Shown in pieces: positions 10,844 to 21,670 of a DNA stretch of 64,000 nt. This DNA comes from Anaspis maculata (Eukaryota; Arthropoda; Insecta; Coleoptera; Scraptiidae). The stretch lies in assembly GCA_949128115.1 (NCBI GenBank), contig OX421965.1, positions 33,661,681 to 33,725,680 of the forward strand, read 5' to 3'. The stretch's first letter is position 1. Every line of letters begins with the position of its first letter. The notes below the pieces were generated by a model that was not told the origin of the DNA, did not search any database, and saw only the letters and a list, made by a program, of their open reading frames with translations. The translations under genes were made by a program, and so were the position numbers.

Positions 10844-13670
10844 CCGAAAATGGTATTCTTGTTTTTGTCACACTAGAGCTACATTGTTGGCTTAGAGCTG
10901 TTGATATATACTGCAGGGCATGACCAGACCGTCGTTTGAACCTCTAACTCGTATTTCCCGGAAAAAAAAACACGGAAGTCGCTTTAACTTCCAGTTAACA
11001 GTGTTGATCAAGTATCATCCGAGGGTTAGTAACCAAGTTTAATCCAATCTGTTTGAGTTGTGATAGAGACATGAAATTTGGTATGAGTGGTCCTCATGGT
11101 CTTCTTTCCAAATGTAAACATGACGCCTCGCCATATTTTGGTTAGGGGGGCCTAAGGACCCCCTTGAAAATTTGAAGTCTCAGGAACTCTCACAAACCAC
11201 CGGTAAATATCTTCACACATTTCGAAAAGTAATCATTTGACTCTACACCAAACCTTGACAAGAGACACAACAGTTGTCGCCATGTACGCATTGTTCTTCG
11301 TGTTGAAAAAAAATTCTTCGGAGTGTCAAAAAAAAACACAGTTTTTAATGTTTTTTAATTCTAAGAAACGGTGAGTTGATCTGCATTATTCACTAATTTG
11401 TATTTGCATAAGCTATTCATAAAGTCTGTTTTTTGATATCGTCATTCTAGGGATGACAGCTCCCGAAGAAATGAGCCAATTCAAGTGTGAAGTTCAACAG
11501 CGTTTTTTATTTGTTACCAATCAATATGATCGGCAATTTATAAATGGATGGATAGCTGAAACTGTTCTGTGACCTAATTTTATATGACTACACGCGGAAC
11601 CAAGCGCAAAAGCATGGGAATTTTTTTTTTTCGCGTCGCTCACCATTATAAAATTTGTGCCCCTAGGGTGTGTTGAAAATATTTCTTATACTGTGGATTC
11701 ACTCGAACTGAGTGCTTTGAAGTATTCCACGCCTCAATCCTCATTTTTCGTGCCTTCTACTTGACAACTGCAGATGGTATTGACGTTTGTCTATACTCTT
11801 TAGTCTGTATTTGCTGTTTTTTCGCCAAAGTAGCATGAAATTTGGTGCAATTCTAACAATGACAGGTGACGTTTAAAAAAATTTCTTCGGGGCTTTCGCG
11901 CATCATTCCTCATCTAGTTATACTCAATAAAATTATAAAACAGTTGAAGCTATCCACCCAAGAATAAATTGTCATTCATATCAATTGGTAATATTCGAGG
12001 TAATATTGAAAAAAACGCTGCTGAAGTGACCACTTGAATTGGGTGGTTTCATCTGGAATTGTTGCTTCTAGATGTCAATATGAAGAAATGGGCTTCATCA
12101 ATGGCTTCGGCAGATACGAATTAGTGGATAATGATATGCGAAAGATAAATTTATTCCTCTATTACATGAAAAAGTTATAAAAACCCGATTTTTTTTGACA
12201 TTCCGAAGAATTTTTTTTTTCATTATGAAGAACAGTGCGTACATGGTGACAACTGGTGTGTTTCTTGTTGAGATTTAACGTAGAGTCAAATGATTACTTT
12301 TTGAGATGCGTGACAATTATGTTAATGGTGGTTTGCATGAGTTTCTGCAACTTCAATTTTCAAGGGGGTCCCTAAGCCCCCCTAACCAAAATATGGCGAG
12401 ACGCCATGTCTGAATTTAAAAAGGGGACCATGAAGACCTCTCATACCAAATTTCATGCCTTCATCACGAAAAGAACAGATTTCATCAAATTTGGTCACTC
12501 ATCCCCGAACTACACTTGATTGCCACTGGTAATTGCAGATTAAATCGAGTTACGTGTTTTCTTTTGCGGGAAATAGGATTTCAGCGGTTCAGATGACGTT
12601 CTGGTCATGCCCTGGAGTATATACCAACAGCTCTGAACTCAGTGGCGGCTGGTGAGGGAGGGCTCAAGGGCGGCGCCCCCCCAACGCTAAAGGCGGCAAG
12701 AGATTTTTATCGGTAGGAAGACATGGAATGCATTTTATTAATTATACTTATTCCAAAAATTTGGTTTAGTGCAAAAACGTTCAGTCATTGGTCAATTAAT
12801 ATTTTAACAAAATAATTCTAACTCGAATTCTAAGCGATCGCACGGTCGAAGAAGTTCGTCTTGGGCTCCGCATTCGGCGCCCACCGCCGATGCGGTGATG
12901 CCGGGTCGCACCCGCGCAAAACATGTGCCGTAACCATGGCAACGCGAGACGCGGCTCCCGCTCTATACTGCAGATATGGGCTCCGTTTCTCGAGCCCCCA
13001 GCCGATTGAAATAATCTATATAATCATTTATGTACTCTTCGATTAGTTAACAGTTTGCAAACATGAAGATAGCTGACCTAAAAAAGTTACATTTAGGTCA
13101 TCAAGCCTACAAGAAGAAATAAATGCAAAAAACAACGGACGTCCGATTACAGCATTGATTTACTGAATATAAAGCAAATCGAACCCGCAAGAATAAATTC
13201 GTGGTGCATTTACTCACACGTAATTTTGACAAAACAGTAAATGCTGAAACTCCATATGGTTGTGATGCGGATACGACAAAAAAGTTTTTGTCTCGAGTTT
13301 CGTCATTTCGCGAACTGAGAACTGTTCTATATGCACTCTTTGTAGAAAATGTTTTTCGAACTTCTAACCAACAAGACATGGACGAAATGTTTCATGATTT
13401 AAACAATTAGATCAGAAACGGGAAAGGAATAAAAGCCTCTTTCTCTAATTTCTGATCTAATATTGTTTATATCAGGAAACATTTTGTCCATGTTTTGCTG
13501 GTTCGAAGTTCGAAAAACATTTTCTACAAGAAGTGCAGATAGAACAATATAGCTCTCAGCTCGCGAATTTGTTATAACCTTGAGCCCTCCTTGCAAAAAA
13601 CTCACGAGCCGCCACTGTCTGAACTAACAATATAGGTCTAATGTGACAAAAGCGAGGATACGATTTTCGG
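10844..13670. mobile_element. Long inverted-repeat element nested in the 6.6-kb element
   Basis: The left arm, from about 10844 to 11350, matches in reverse the right arm at about 12200-13670 once the hAT (12640-13617) is set aside. Shared blocks include CCGAAAAT at both ends, GTCACACTAGAGCT-like sequence, GGGCATGACCAG and CCATATTTTGGTTAGGGGGG. The core at about 11350-12200 has no supported ORF. Arms are diverged, so it is older than the hAT. Exact ends are uncertain because flanking bases extend the palindrome. Confidence 0.65.
12640..13617. mobile_element. Non-autonomous hAT element
   Basis: Terminal CAGTGGCGGCT...AGCCGCCACTG-type inverted repeats are flanked by a perfect 8-bp duplication TCTGAACT (12632-12639 and 13618-13625), the hAT signature. 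At 978 bp it is too short for a transposase. Small open frames around 13107-13410 and 13399-13605 lie in an internal hairpin (about 13310-13570) and may be transposase debris, but I see no catalytic motif. Confidence 0.9.
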
Positions 13671-13675
13671 TGCTA

Positions 13676-13812
13676 GGACAATTCGTCCCGCGGACAATTC
13701 GTAGCGGACAATTCGTCGCGGACAATTCGTCCCGCGGACAGTTCGTCCCGCGGACAATTCGTCCCGCGGACAATTCGTCTCACGGACAATTCGTCCCGCG
13801 GACAATTCGTCG
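13676..13812 (+). repeat. Tandem GGACAATTCGTCCCGC cluster, left
   Basis: About nine copies of a 15-16-bp unit GGACAATTCGTCCCGC with variants (TAGC, TCGC, TCTCAC between cores). It is placed between the TIR region and the internal array, and mirrored in reverse orientation at 16998-17093. Repeated short subterminal motifs of this sort often bind transposase; that role is an inference here. Confidence 0.85.
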
Positions 13813-13829
13813 CAAGTGAAGGCTTCGGA

Positions 13830-16800
13830 AGGTAAGGGGGTTATATTACACATGAAGACACAAGGGGGCTCAATAAAAAGATCTAAAAATCATTAGCAAA
13901 TACAAGGGGCTCCGACAGAGATCCGAACGTCACGAAAAAATGCAACGGGGCTTAGCAAGGCTTCAAACGATATTGAAAACATAAGGGGGCCTTATGGAGC
14001 TTCGAGAGGGCTCCGAATATCACATAGAGACACAAGGTGCTTACTACTGCTTCGAAAGCCACGGAAAGATGTAAGGGGGCTCAGCATGCAGGGCTTCAAA
14101 AGACGTTGAAGAAACAAGGGGGCCCACGGCAGCTACGGATGACACAAGAAGGCAACAGGAGGCTCACTGGAATTCTGATAGTCGCATTAAAGAACATAAG
14201 GGGGCTCACCAGGGCTCCAAGCTACACTAATGGAAACGAGGGGGCTCACTAGGGTTCCAATCTACACGTATGGACACAAGGGGGCTCACTAGGGCTCCAA
14301 ACTACTCTTGCGGGCACAAGGGGGCCCAATAGAGCTCCGTATCACATGAAGGCACAAGGGACTTACACTAGGGCTTCCAGCAATGTAAAAGCGCACAAGA
14401 TGGCTTACTGGAATTCTGAAAGCCACGAAAACACATAATGGGGCTCATTAGGGCTCTCAACGACACATAGGGCACAAGGGGCCTAACAAGAATCTGGAAA
14501 TCACGGGAAAATGCAAGGGGGCTCCGTAGAACTTCATATAATATTGGTTACATAAGGGGGCCCGGGGGGCTCTCCACAACAAGAAAACGCAAAAGGGGGC
14601 TCACTGTATGATACTCTGAAATCCAACACAAGTGGACTGATTGGGGCTCCAAACTACACATAAGGGTACAAAGGGGACCAGGTAGAGCTCCAAAAACCAT
14701 GGAAATACAACAAGGGGGCCCAATGGAGCTCTGTATAATCAAAGAAGGCAAAAGGGGGGTGACTGGGTTTCTGGAAGCCATTAAAAAACAAAAATGGCTC
14801 ACTAGGACTCCAAACTACACTAACCGGCACAAGGGGGTCCGATAGGGCTCCGCATATCACATAAAGGCACAAGGGAGCCCAAGGAGCTTTATATAACTAC
14901 AGAAGGCAAAAGGGGCTCACTGGAATTCTGTAAGCTACGAAAAAACACAAGGGGACTCATTAGGGCTCCATACTACACTTGAAGACACAAGGGGGCTCGA
15001 TAGGGCTCTGAATATCACATCAAGGCACAAGGTGCTTACTGCTGCTCCGGAAGCCACGGAAAGATGTAAGGGGGCTCAGCACGGCTTCGAAAGACGTTTG
15101 AAGGAACAAGGGGGCCCACTGACGCTCTGAACGACATAAGACGGCAACAGGGGGCTTACTGGAATTCTGATAGTCATGGAAAAATACAAAGGGGCTCACT
15201 AACTAGGGCTCCAAGCTATACTTATGGACACAAGGGGGCTCACTAGGGCTCCAAGCTATACTTATGGACCCAAGGGGGCTCACTAGGGCTCCAAACTACA
15301 CTTGCGGACACAAAAGGGTCCGATAGGGCTCCGTATATCACATGGAGGCACAAGGGACTTACACTAGGGCTTCCAGAAATGCAAAAGCGCACAAGATGGC
15401 TTACTGGAATTCTGAAAGCCACGAAAACACATGAGGGGGTTCGTTAGGGCTCCAATGGACACATAGGGCAGAAGGGGCCTAAGAAAAATCCAGAAATCAC
15501 GGGAAAGTGCAAGGGAGCTCCGTAGAACTTCATCTGATATTGGTGACACAAGGGGCTCTTTATAACGAGAAAAAGCAAAAGGGGCCTCACTGCATAGTAC
15601 TGAAAGCCAATAAAAACAAAAATGGACTGATTAGGGCTCCAAACTACACATAAGGGTACAAGGGGACCCGATGGAGCTTCAAAAGCCACGGAAATACGAC
15701 AAGGGGGCCCAATGAAGCTCTTCATAATCAAGCTTATCTGCTTGCACAATGGGGCCCGATAGGGCTCCGAATATCACCTGAAGGCAAAAGGTGCTTGCTA
15801 CTGCTCCGAAAGTTGCGGAAAGATGTAAGGGGGCTCAGCAGGGCTTCAAAAGACGTTGAGGAAATAAGGGCGCCCAATGGAGCTCCGTATAACACAAGAA
15901 GGCAACAAGGGGCTTACTGGAATTCTGATAGCCAGACAAAAAACAAGAGGGCTCACTAGGCGCCAAACTATACACTTGCGGACACAAGGGGGTCCGATAG
16001 GGCTCCGTATATCACATGAAGGCACAAGGGACCCAGGTACACTAGGGCTTCCAGCAATGCAAGAACGCACAAGCCACAAAAACACACAAAGGGGCTCCTT
16101 AGGGCTCCAAATGACGCAGGGCTCAACAAAAATCAGAAAGTCACGGAAAGATGCAAGGGGGCTCAGTAGGGCTTCAAATGATATTGGTGACACAAGAGGG
16201 CTCAAGGGGCTTCAAGGGGGTTCATTAGGGCTCCAAATTATATTTGAAGAAACAAGGGATTAGGGGTCGAATATAACATAAAGGCACAAGGGACTTACTA
16301 TACTGCTCCAAAAGCCTATAGGAAAAGTGCAAGGGGGCCCAACAGAACTTCAAACGGTATTGAAGAGACAAGGGGGTCCCATGAAGCTCTCTATAACAAA
16401 ATAACGCGAAATGGGGCTTACTGGTACCTACTCCGAAAGTCATGAAAAAACATAAGGAGGCTCAACGGGGCTCCAACTACACCTGAAGGCACAATGGGGC
16501 CCGATAGGGCTTCAACATGCCATGACGGCATAACGCTGCTTGCTGCTCCGGAATTCATGGAAAATTCGAGGGGGCTCAGCAGGGCTTCAAGTTACGTTGA
16601 ATATAGAATAAGGGGGCCCAGTGAAGCTCTTGATAGCACAAGACTGCAAAAGGGGCCTTATGGAAATCTGAAAGCAATGAAAAACATAAGAGGACTCATT
16701 AGAGCTCAAAAATTACACTAGAGAAGATAAGGGGCTCGATAGGGGCCAAATATCTCATGAGGTATAAGGGGGCTTACTGGTGCTCCCGTCAGTCTGTGCT

Positions 16801-16975
16801 CCCAAAGCTTGGTGTACTAGCAAAAATTCTCGGAATGATGCAAGGGGACTAAGCAGAGCTCCAAAGATATAAAGAAACCAGGGTGCGCAGTGGGGCTCCA
16901 AATACTGCAGAAAGGAATAAGGGGGCATACTAAAGTTCGAAAAGCAACGAGTAAAGACAAAGGGACTTGTTAAAG
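13830..16975. repeat. Tandem array of ~60-75-bp GGGGGCTC units
   Basis: About 3.1 kb of degenerate units containing CAAGGGGGCTCACTAGGG, CTCCAAACTACAC and GGCACAAGGG-like blocks, with some higher-order duplication: a stretch near 14040-14500 resembles 15030-15480 and 15790-16190. Short ORFs in it on both strands are by-products of the periodicity. Related units occur reversed at 35930-37745 and inside the two elements at 23303-24488 and 33133-34408. Confidence 0.8.
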
Positions 16976-16997
16976 TTAAGACAAAGGGCAAAACATT

Positions 16998-17093
16998 ATT
17001 TTGCGACGAATTGTCCGTGAGACGAATTGTCCGCGAGACGAATTGTCCGCGGGACGAATTGTCCGCTACGAATTGTCCGCGGGACGAATTGTC
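16998..17093 (-). repeat. Tandem GGACAATTCGTCCCGC cluster, right (inverted)
   Basis: Six copies of GACGAATTGTCC with GCGG/GTGA/CTAC spacers, i.e. the reverse complement of the left cluster. Together the two clusters form subterminal inverted repeats of the 6.6-kb element. Confidence 0.85.
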
Positions 17094-17283
17094 CGGTCAC
17101 GCGATTTTCGGACTTGTTGCAGCAAACATGATATACTTTGACAGCGCCGCAAGAAAAATGCTCAAATGGGATTTTCGGGGATTTTAAGTTCATGGTAGAG
17201 GATGAAATTCTGAATCGATAACAGCTTTAAAATTTCATGAATTAATTTTTTCAACCCCAAAACCTATCTTTACTGCACTATAT

Positions 17284-18567
17284 TGAAAGCATTCGAAATG
17301 TCGACACTATCATTTTGAACCTCTCCATTTTCATCCTTAATGTATTTTACTTCCGAGCTTTGTTTGTTGCCTTGATTATTGATATTTTAAATCGATTTCC
17401 ACAAGTTTTTTGGACAATTTTTGTTTCTTTCGAATTGGTCCTTATAGTATAATGTTTTAGCACTTTTAATACTCTCAGTTAATCTGCTTCTATGAAGCCT
17501 ATACTCTTTGGCAAAAACTTCATTCTCTGGATTACTCTTCATCCTTTTATAAAGTTCATCTTTTTTCCTCACAGACCTCACCAAACCTGCCGTTATCCAG
17601 TTCTTTCTTTTTACATCACTCCTGTCAAGTCTCTTCTGATGTGTACAAGAACTGATTTTTCCCCGCAGTTCGGAAATAAACTCATTCATTGCTATGTTCA
17701 TGTCATCTTGCGAATAAACCTTATGCCAGGTGGTATTTTGTAACTGAGACACTAATCCTTCCCGATTCAGATACGACCTATATTTGTTTTTATTCAAGGG
17801 TGTTGATATGTTGTTACGACTGAAGAAGTTTTCAATTTGTAAAGCTATTGAGAAGTGATCAGTGATTGGTTGAGATTCAAATTTTCTATTTTTGTTTTTA
17901 CAAATAGGTGGTCGATACAAGATTTTGCTAAGCCAAACTCTCGGGTGTATCGATTAATTTCAGAAACATATTCCCATTCACTGAGGCAACTTAGGTATTC
18001 TTCGGTATAATCTCTGAACCCGCATATATCAATATTCATATCCCCAGTTATAATGTCTACGTCATAGTTATTTTCATTGATTGTCGCTAGATATTCGTAA
18101 AGACTTTTGTTCAATTTGTAAGGACACGTTGAAAGGGACCTATAAACCGACGTGACATGTACATTTTTTGAATGATAATGAATCACCAGACTAATCACCC
18201 TGATATCATTCAGGTCAAAAATCTTATAAGAGTAGTTACTCGACTTTTTTATATATACTATTACACCATCGTTTTGATTTAAGGCACCCTCATTGTAAAT
18301 TATGTCATAATTCTCCAGGCTGTACAATCTGCAATCAGTCAGCATCCAGGTCTCTGAAAGCACTATGCACTCGTAGCTCTCACCAAGCTGTGACAGAAAA
18401 ATTTTGAACTCATCGAAGTTCTTACTCACACTACGTATGTTACTGTGAAATATCTTAAAGTCATTAGTTTCGCTATCCACTCTCACCACTCTTTGATATT
18501 CGGAAATATTTTCACATACTACCGTATTTATTGTGGCAATTTCAAAATCTCGTATATAAGGATCCAT
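17284..18567 (-). pseudogene. LINE ORF2 N-terminal part: AP endonuclease and linker
   Basis: A start at 18567 (MDPYIRDFE) is plausible. The endonuclease shows HSNIRS, LSETW, GDMNID and, after a frameshift near 17880, ITDHFSIAL, which supplies the conserved D-H pair. It nicks target DNA during target-primed reverse transcription. A lysine/arginine-rich linker follows (QKRLDRSDVKRKNW and YKDQFERNKNC). The frame changes again near 17387 and continues until the 6.6-kb element. Inactivated by two frameshifts and the insertion. Confidence 0.85.
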
Positions 18568-18772
18568 TACTTCCCCACTGTCTTCTTCCTCGCTCTCCCC
18601 GCTTCTCTCCTTACTATACCCAAAATACCTACAAAAAAGACTATAATGAAACAATTGAACAAAACACCATACATACAATAAAATAACACTATAATATTTA
18701 TGTTCAAGCTACACAATAATTAATATTCATGTTCTTTCGAGTATTATTAACAATATCTTTTTTTTTATCAGA

Positions 18773-20169
18773 CTAGTATTTTTTCTTTTTGTTCCTTCTT
18801 GTTCTTGGTTTTCCAGGACTAGGTGTATCGATCTTTCTCTTCCTGTTCACATCCTTGTTCAATTTTTGCTTGCCTTCATCCGCCTTGTTATCTTCATCCC
18901 CTTCACTTTCTTTTCCAACAGTTTCTTCTTCAGATGAGCTATTGTGACTAGTTTCTTCTATTTCTGCATCAGTGTTTTTCAGGTCTTCCACTGTGTACCA
19001 CTTTCCATCGATTTCGATTCCATTAGATTTGATCTTGGCTGGTATGTTATTTTTTTTGGCTTCTCTAAGGTGTCTCCGCAAAATTTTTTGGTCTCTTCTG
19101 TCTTCTTCGCACAAGTCATTTGAAACAGCTATTCCTGTGCCCCTTAAAGCCAGTAACTTCCCATCTTTGAAAACTTCTTGTTTCTTCAAATATGAAATGA
19201 ATTCGACTACCAATGGTGGCTTCTCACTTTTCCCAATTTTATAAACATTATTCAAATCACTTGCTGTTAGACGTAGACCCAAGGTTTTGTTTAGCCCTTA
19301 GATGCCCAAGCGGGGTAACCTGGGTCCCCCCACATTCGGAAAATTGGCTGTAACTTTTTCGTATGTGAGAGTAGGCAATCCAATTCACAGCTATTTGTCC
19401 AATGAAATGTGGGCTTGAGTCTCAATGTCAAAATTTGAAAATTTCAGCACAGGTGTAAAATAACTTGGACAAATAAGGTGAGTGGGCTCCCAAAGTACCC
19501 CACTTGGGTATCAATGTGATTTTAATAATTTAGCATGCAAAATGGCCTGCGATACTTGTCGAAATTTTTTTTGAGATGTCCATCGGCGAAACATTACTGC
19601 TTTCATGTCTGTTGATTGTGCTATGGGAGAATGATCTATTATTGGCTCATTTTCAGTCATATTCTCTTCTTTATAAGTGGACAGTCAGTGTGTTGAGACT
19701 ATTTCCAAATTTATAAAAATGTGATTCAATTTCTTTTCAATATCTAGTAAAATCGTTCACTATAATAACGTCTAAGTGGTCATTATGGAGTTATCAAGTG
19801 TTTTGAATAATTTGGCAATATCTGGCACGTGAAATTTTTGAAAAATTGGCGGGGGACCCTAGTGACCCCGCTTGGGTCTCAACGTAGATTTGCGTAGCTT
19901 GGGTATCTAAGGGTTATTTTCTCAAGTACTGCGGGAACTAAGTCGGACTCCTTCACTTCAAATCCAAACAGAATAATGTTGTTTTTTCTGATTTTGCGTT
20001 CTAGGAATATGTTCCGCTTTGTGATTTCTTGGACCTGGGTGTCTATTCTACTTATTCTGTTGTGTACCGCTTCAATATTCCTCCTGTTGTCTTCTTTTAT
20101 TTCGTCTGTTTGGGTTTTCAATGCTGTTTCGAGAAGATTCTGTATTTTTTCTACAGTGACTGGTTCCAT
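18773..20169 (-). pseudogene. LINE ORF1 protein, split by a MITE
   Basis: The first ATG is at 20169 (MEPVTVEKIQ). The N-terminal half is a coiled coil (ALKTQTDEIKEDNRRNIEAV) followed by RKIRKNNIILFGFE, as in LINE ORF1 RNA-binding proteins. The insertion at 19294-19913 separates it from the C-terminal half (LTASDLNNVYKIG to the stop at 18773), which ends in acidic and then basic low-complexity tails. The frame is kept across the insertion apart from the element. The normal role is to bind LINE RNA as a trimer; this copy is broken. Confidence 0.82.
19294..19913. mobile_element. 620-bp TIR element in LINE ORF1
   Basis: Inverted ends CCCTTAGATGCCCAAGC and CCCTTAGATACCCAAGC (one mismatch) are flanked by TTA (19291-19293, 19914-19916). 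Further GGGTCCCC and GACCCCGC blocks lie inside. No coding capacity is seen. The LINE frame resumes when the element and one TTA are ignored. Confidence 0.8.
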
Positions 20170-20430
20170 ACCTAATCCATGAGAGAGCAAAAAACTTTCG
20201 ATAAGATAACGCCGAATAATAATTTCTGCAGCACGGAAACTTGTATCACTGTTTGCATCACAACGATGCGAATCTTGAAGGCAGTGACACCAATGGACTG
20301 CTGGTGCTGCTGATGATCCAGATGAGGGTGAAGCAATGTAATAAATTTTGTTTTTTACTAGTAAACACACGTCTGTTTCAAGGAGCAGTTGAAACTCACT
20401 TATCTTCTGCTAAACTTTTTTATTTTCATT
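20170..20430 (-). other. Probable LINE 5' untranslated region
   Basis: Lies upstream of the ORF1 start and before the Penelope-like fragment. It is open in the ORF1 frame without an ATG of good context. The 5' end of the LINE is not marked by a clear duplication. Confidence 0.4.
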
Positions 20431-20439
20431 AATATGCTA

Positions 20440-20860
20440 TTACAATTATTACATTTCAATTTATAAATTCCAGTATTCTCAAAAGGTTTCAAGTAGTCTT
20501 TGGTATTCACAAAATAACAATACAGATTTGATTTTGTTCCGAAAATAATATGAATTCCGAACGATTGAAAAAAAAATTTGACAATAATAGATGGAGAACC
20601 AAAAAATGAGAGGCTGTGAAAAAATTTAATTTCCTCAAAATAATTGACAAAAAAGGTGAGAGATTTTGACTGGAATTTCTTGAACAATTTTGAAATGGTT
20701 CTATTGTTATAGCCGTTGACTTCAGCTGTAAATTTAATTATGTTGAATTCTTTTTTAAAATTTATATCTGATAAAGGTATTTTGAAAAGTTTTCTGAGAT
20801 GCCATTTTAAATTTTTAATTTTTTTTAAACCTAGAAGTGTAAAGTGCATGTTTGTAATCA
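20440..20860 (-). pseudogene. Penelope-like element fragment
   Basis: The minus-strand frame contains EFNIIKFTAEVNGYNNRTIS and, at its end, ENTGIYKLKCNNCNS. This matches the region between RT and the GIY-YIG endonuclease in Penelope-like retroelements, where GIYKLKC-N-C-S precedes YIGQTGR. The homology ends at NCNS (about 20440), so the endonuclease itself is absent. No RT catalytic motif remains. Recognition rests on these motifs only. Confidence 0.65.
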
Positions 20861-20869
20861 GGATAACAA

Positions 20870-21343
20870 TGAGCAATGATGAGCATCGATTGTTGTAATA
20901 AAATAACAGGTTACTTACCTATTCGAAAAAACGCAAAAAAATTTGTGGCACCCTGTATAGCACGAGATGAAAAATTATACTTGACATAATACTTATTCAG
21001 AATCTACGAACAATGTTTTTTTTCAATTTTTGATGCTTTATTGTAGGTAATCTGTTATTCGGAAAAAATTGTGCAAGGAAAGGTTTTCTTTGTAAATAAT
21101 CGTGAAGGAATTTTGGGTGGGGGGGGGCATCCCGTCTCGGGTGAACATCCTCTACTTCAAGGTTCACCTCGCGAAAAATTATTCATTCACCTGTTTAATC
21201 TGCGGTGTGTTCAATTCGACGGCCTTATATCTAACGGCCATTGGAAAGTCTCTATTTTCTAAGCAGATTTTGGGAGTGAAAGCACCTTCATCCTTCATCG
21301 GATGAGGATCAGTCGATCAGTGCGATCGTGAATTCAACCACCG
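20870..21343. other. Intergenic, no supported gene
   Basis: AT-rich. It includes a CACCCTGTATA end typical of insect MITEs near 20950 and a poly-G tract near 21119-21127. Short ORFs show no recognisable motif. Confidence 0.5.
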
Positions 21344-21670
21344 GTTAAGGACGGAGTTCAATTGGTAAAATAAGCGTTGCGAAATCGAAATCAATCCGTC
21401 TGGGGTTTATTCCTTGACGGATTTTCACCATTTTGGTCTCTTTCGAAAGCTACAAGGATGTACTTTGGTTTGAGTCCATTGGCAGTTCCAAAATCCAAAA
21501 ATCCAAAAAATATTTTTGGATTCCGGAAACGCCAATGCCCCCAATCTCAAACCAAAGTTCATCCTTGTAGCTTTCGAAAGAGACCAAAATGGTGAAAATC
21601 CGTCAAGGAATAAACCCCAGACGGATTGATTTCGCAACGCTTATTTTACCAATCCAACGCCGTCCTTAAC
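21344..21670. mobile_element. 327-bp foldback MITE
   Basis: Almost perfect palindrome: GTTAAGGACGG...CCGTCCTTAAC with arms of about 150 bp and a small loop rich in CCAAAAAT. Low arm divergence suggests recent mobility or gene conversion. The same peptide-like ORF therefore appears on both strands; it is not a gene. Confidence 0.85.

Larger units (their letters stand above)
10665..17280. mobile_element. 6.6-kb TIR element with internal repeat array
   Basis: Outer inverted repeats of about 180 bp (10665-10843 and 17103-17280) begin TAGTGCAGTAAAGATAGG. TAT flanks both sides (10662-10664, 17281-17283), and the LINE frame resumes when the element and one TAT are ignored. Inside are a second long-TIR element (10844-13670) with a nested hAT, two inverted clusters of a 16-bp motif (13676-13812, 16998-17093) and a tandem array between them. 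No transposase ORF is recognisable, so it is non-autonomous. The layout recalls foldback or Galileo-like elements; the family is not established. Confidence 0.75.
7450..20430 (-). mobile_element. LINE (non-LTR retrotransposon) split by five nested insertions
   Basis: LINE segments remain at 7450-7755, 9643-9813, 10570-10661, 17284-19290 and 19917 to about 20430, all on the minus strand in the order ORF1, endonuclease, linker, RT. When each intervening TIR element and one target-site copy (TTA, TA, TAT or TTA) is ignored, flanking segments meet in the same reading frame and at recognisable LINE motifs. This shows that one original copy was interrupted repeatedly. The RT continues past the BEL insertion outside the window. 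The clade is jockey/CR1-like by general architecture, not determined. Confidence 0.85.

Noticed and set aside
13830..16975. Array resembling a CRISPR or a family of small proteins
   Set aside because: Units are degenerate, contiguous and lack constant-length spacers; the setting is a eukaryotic transposon. Frames are by-products of repeat period.
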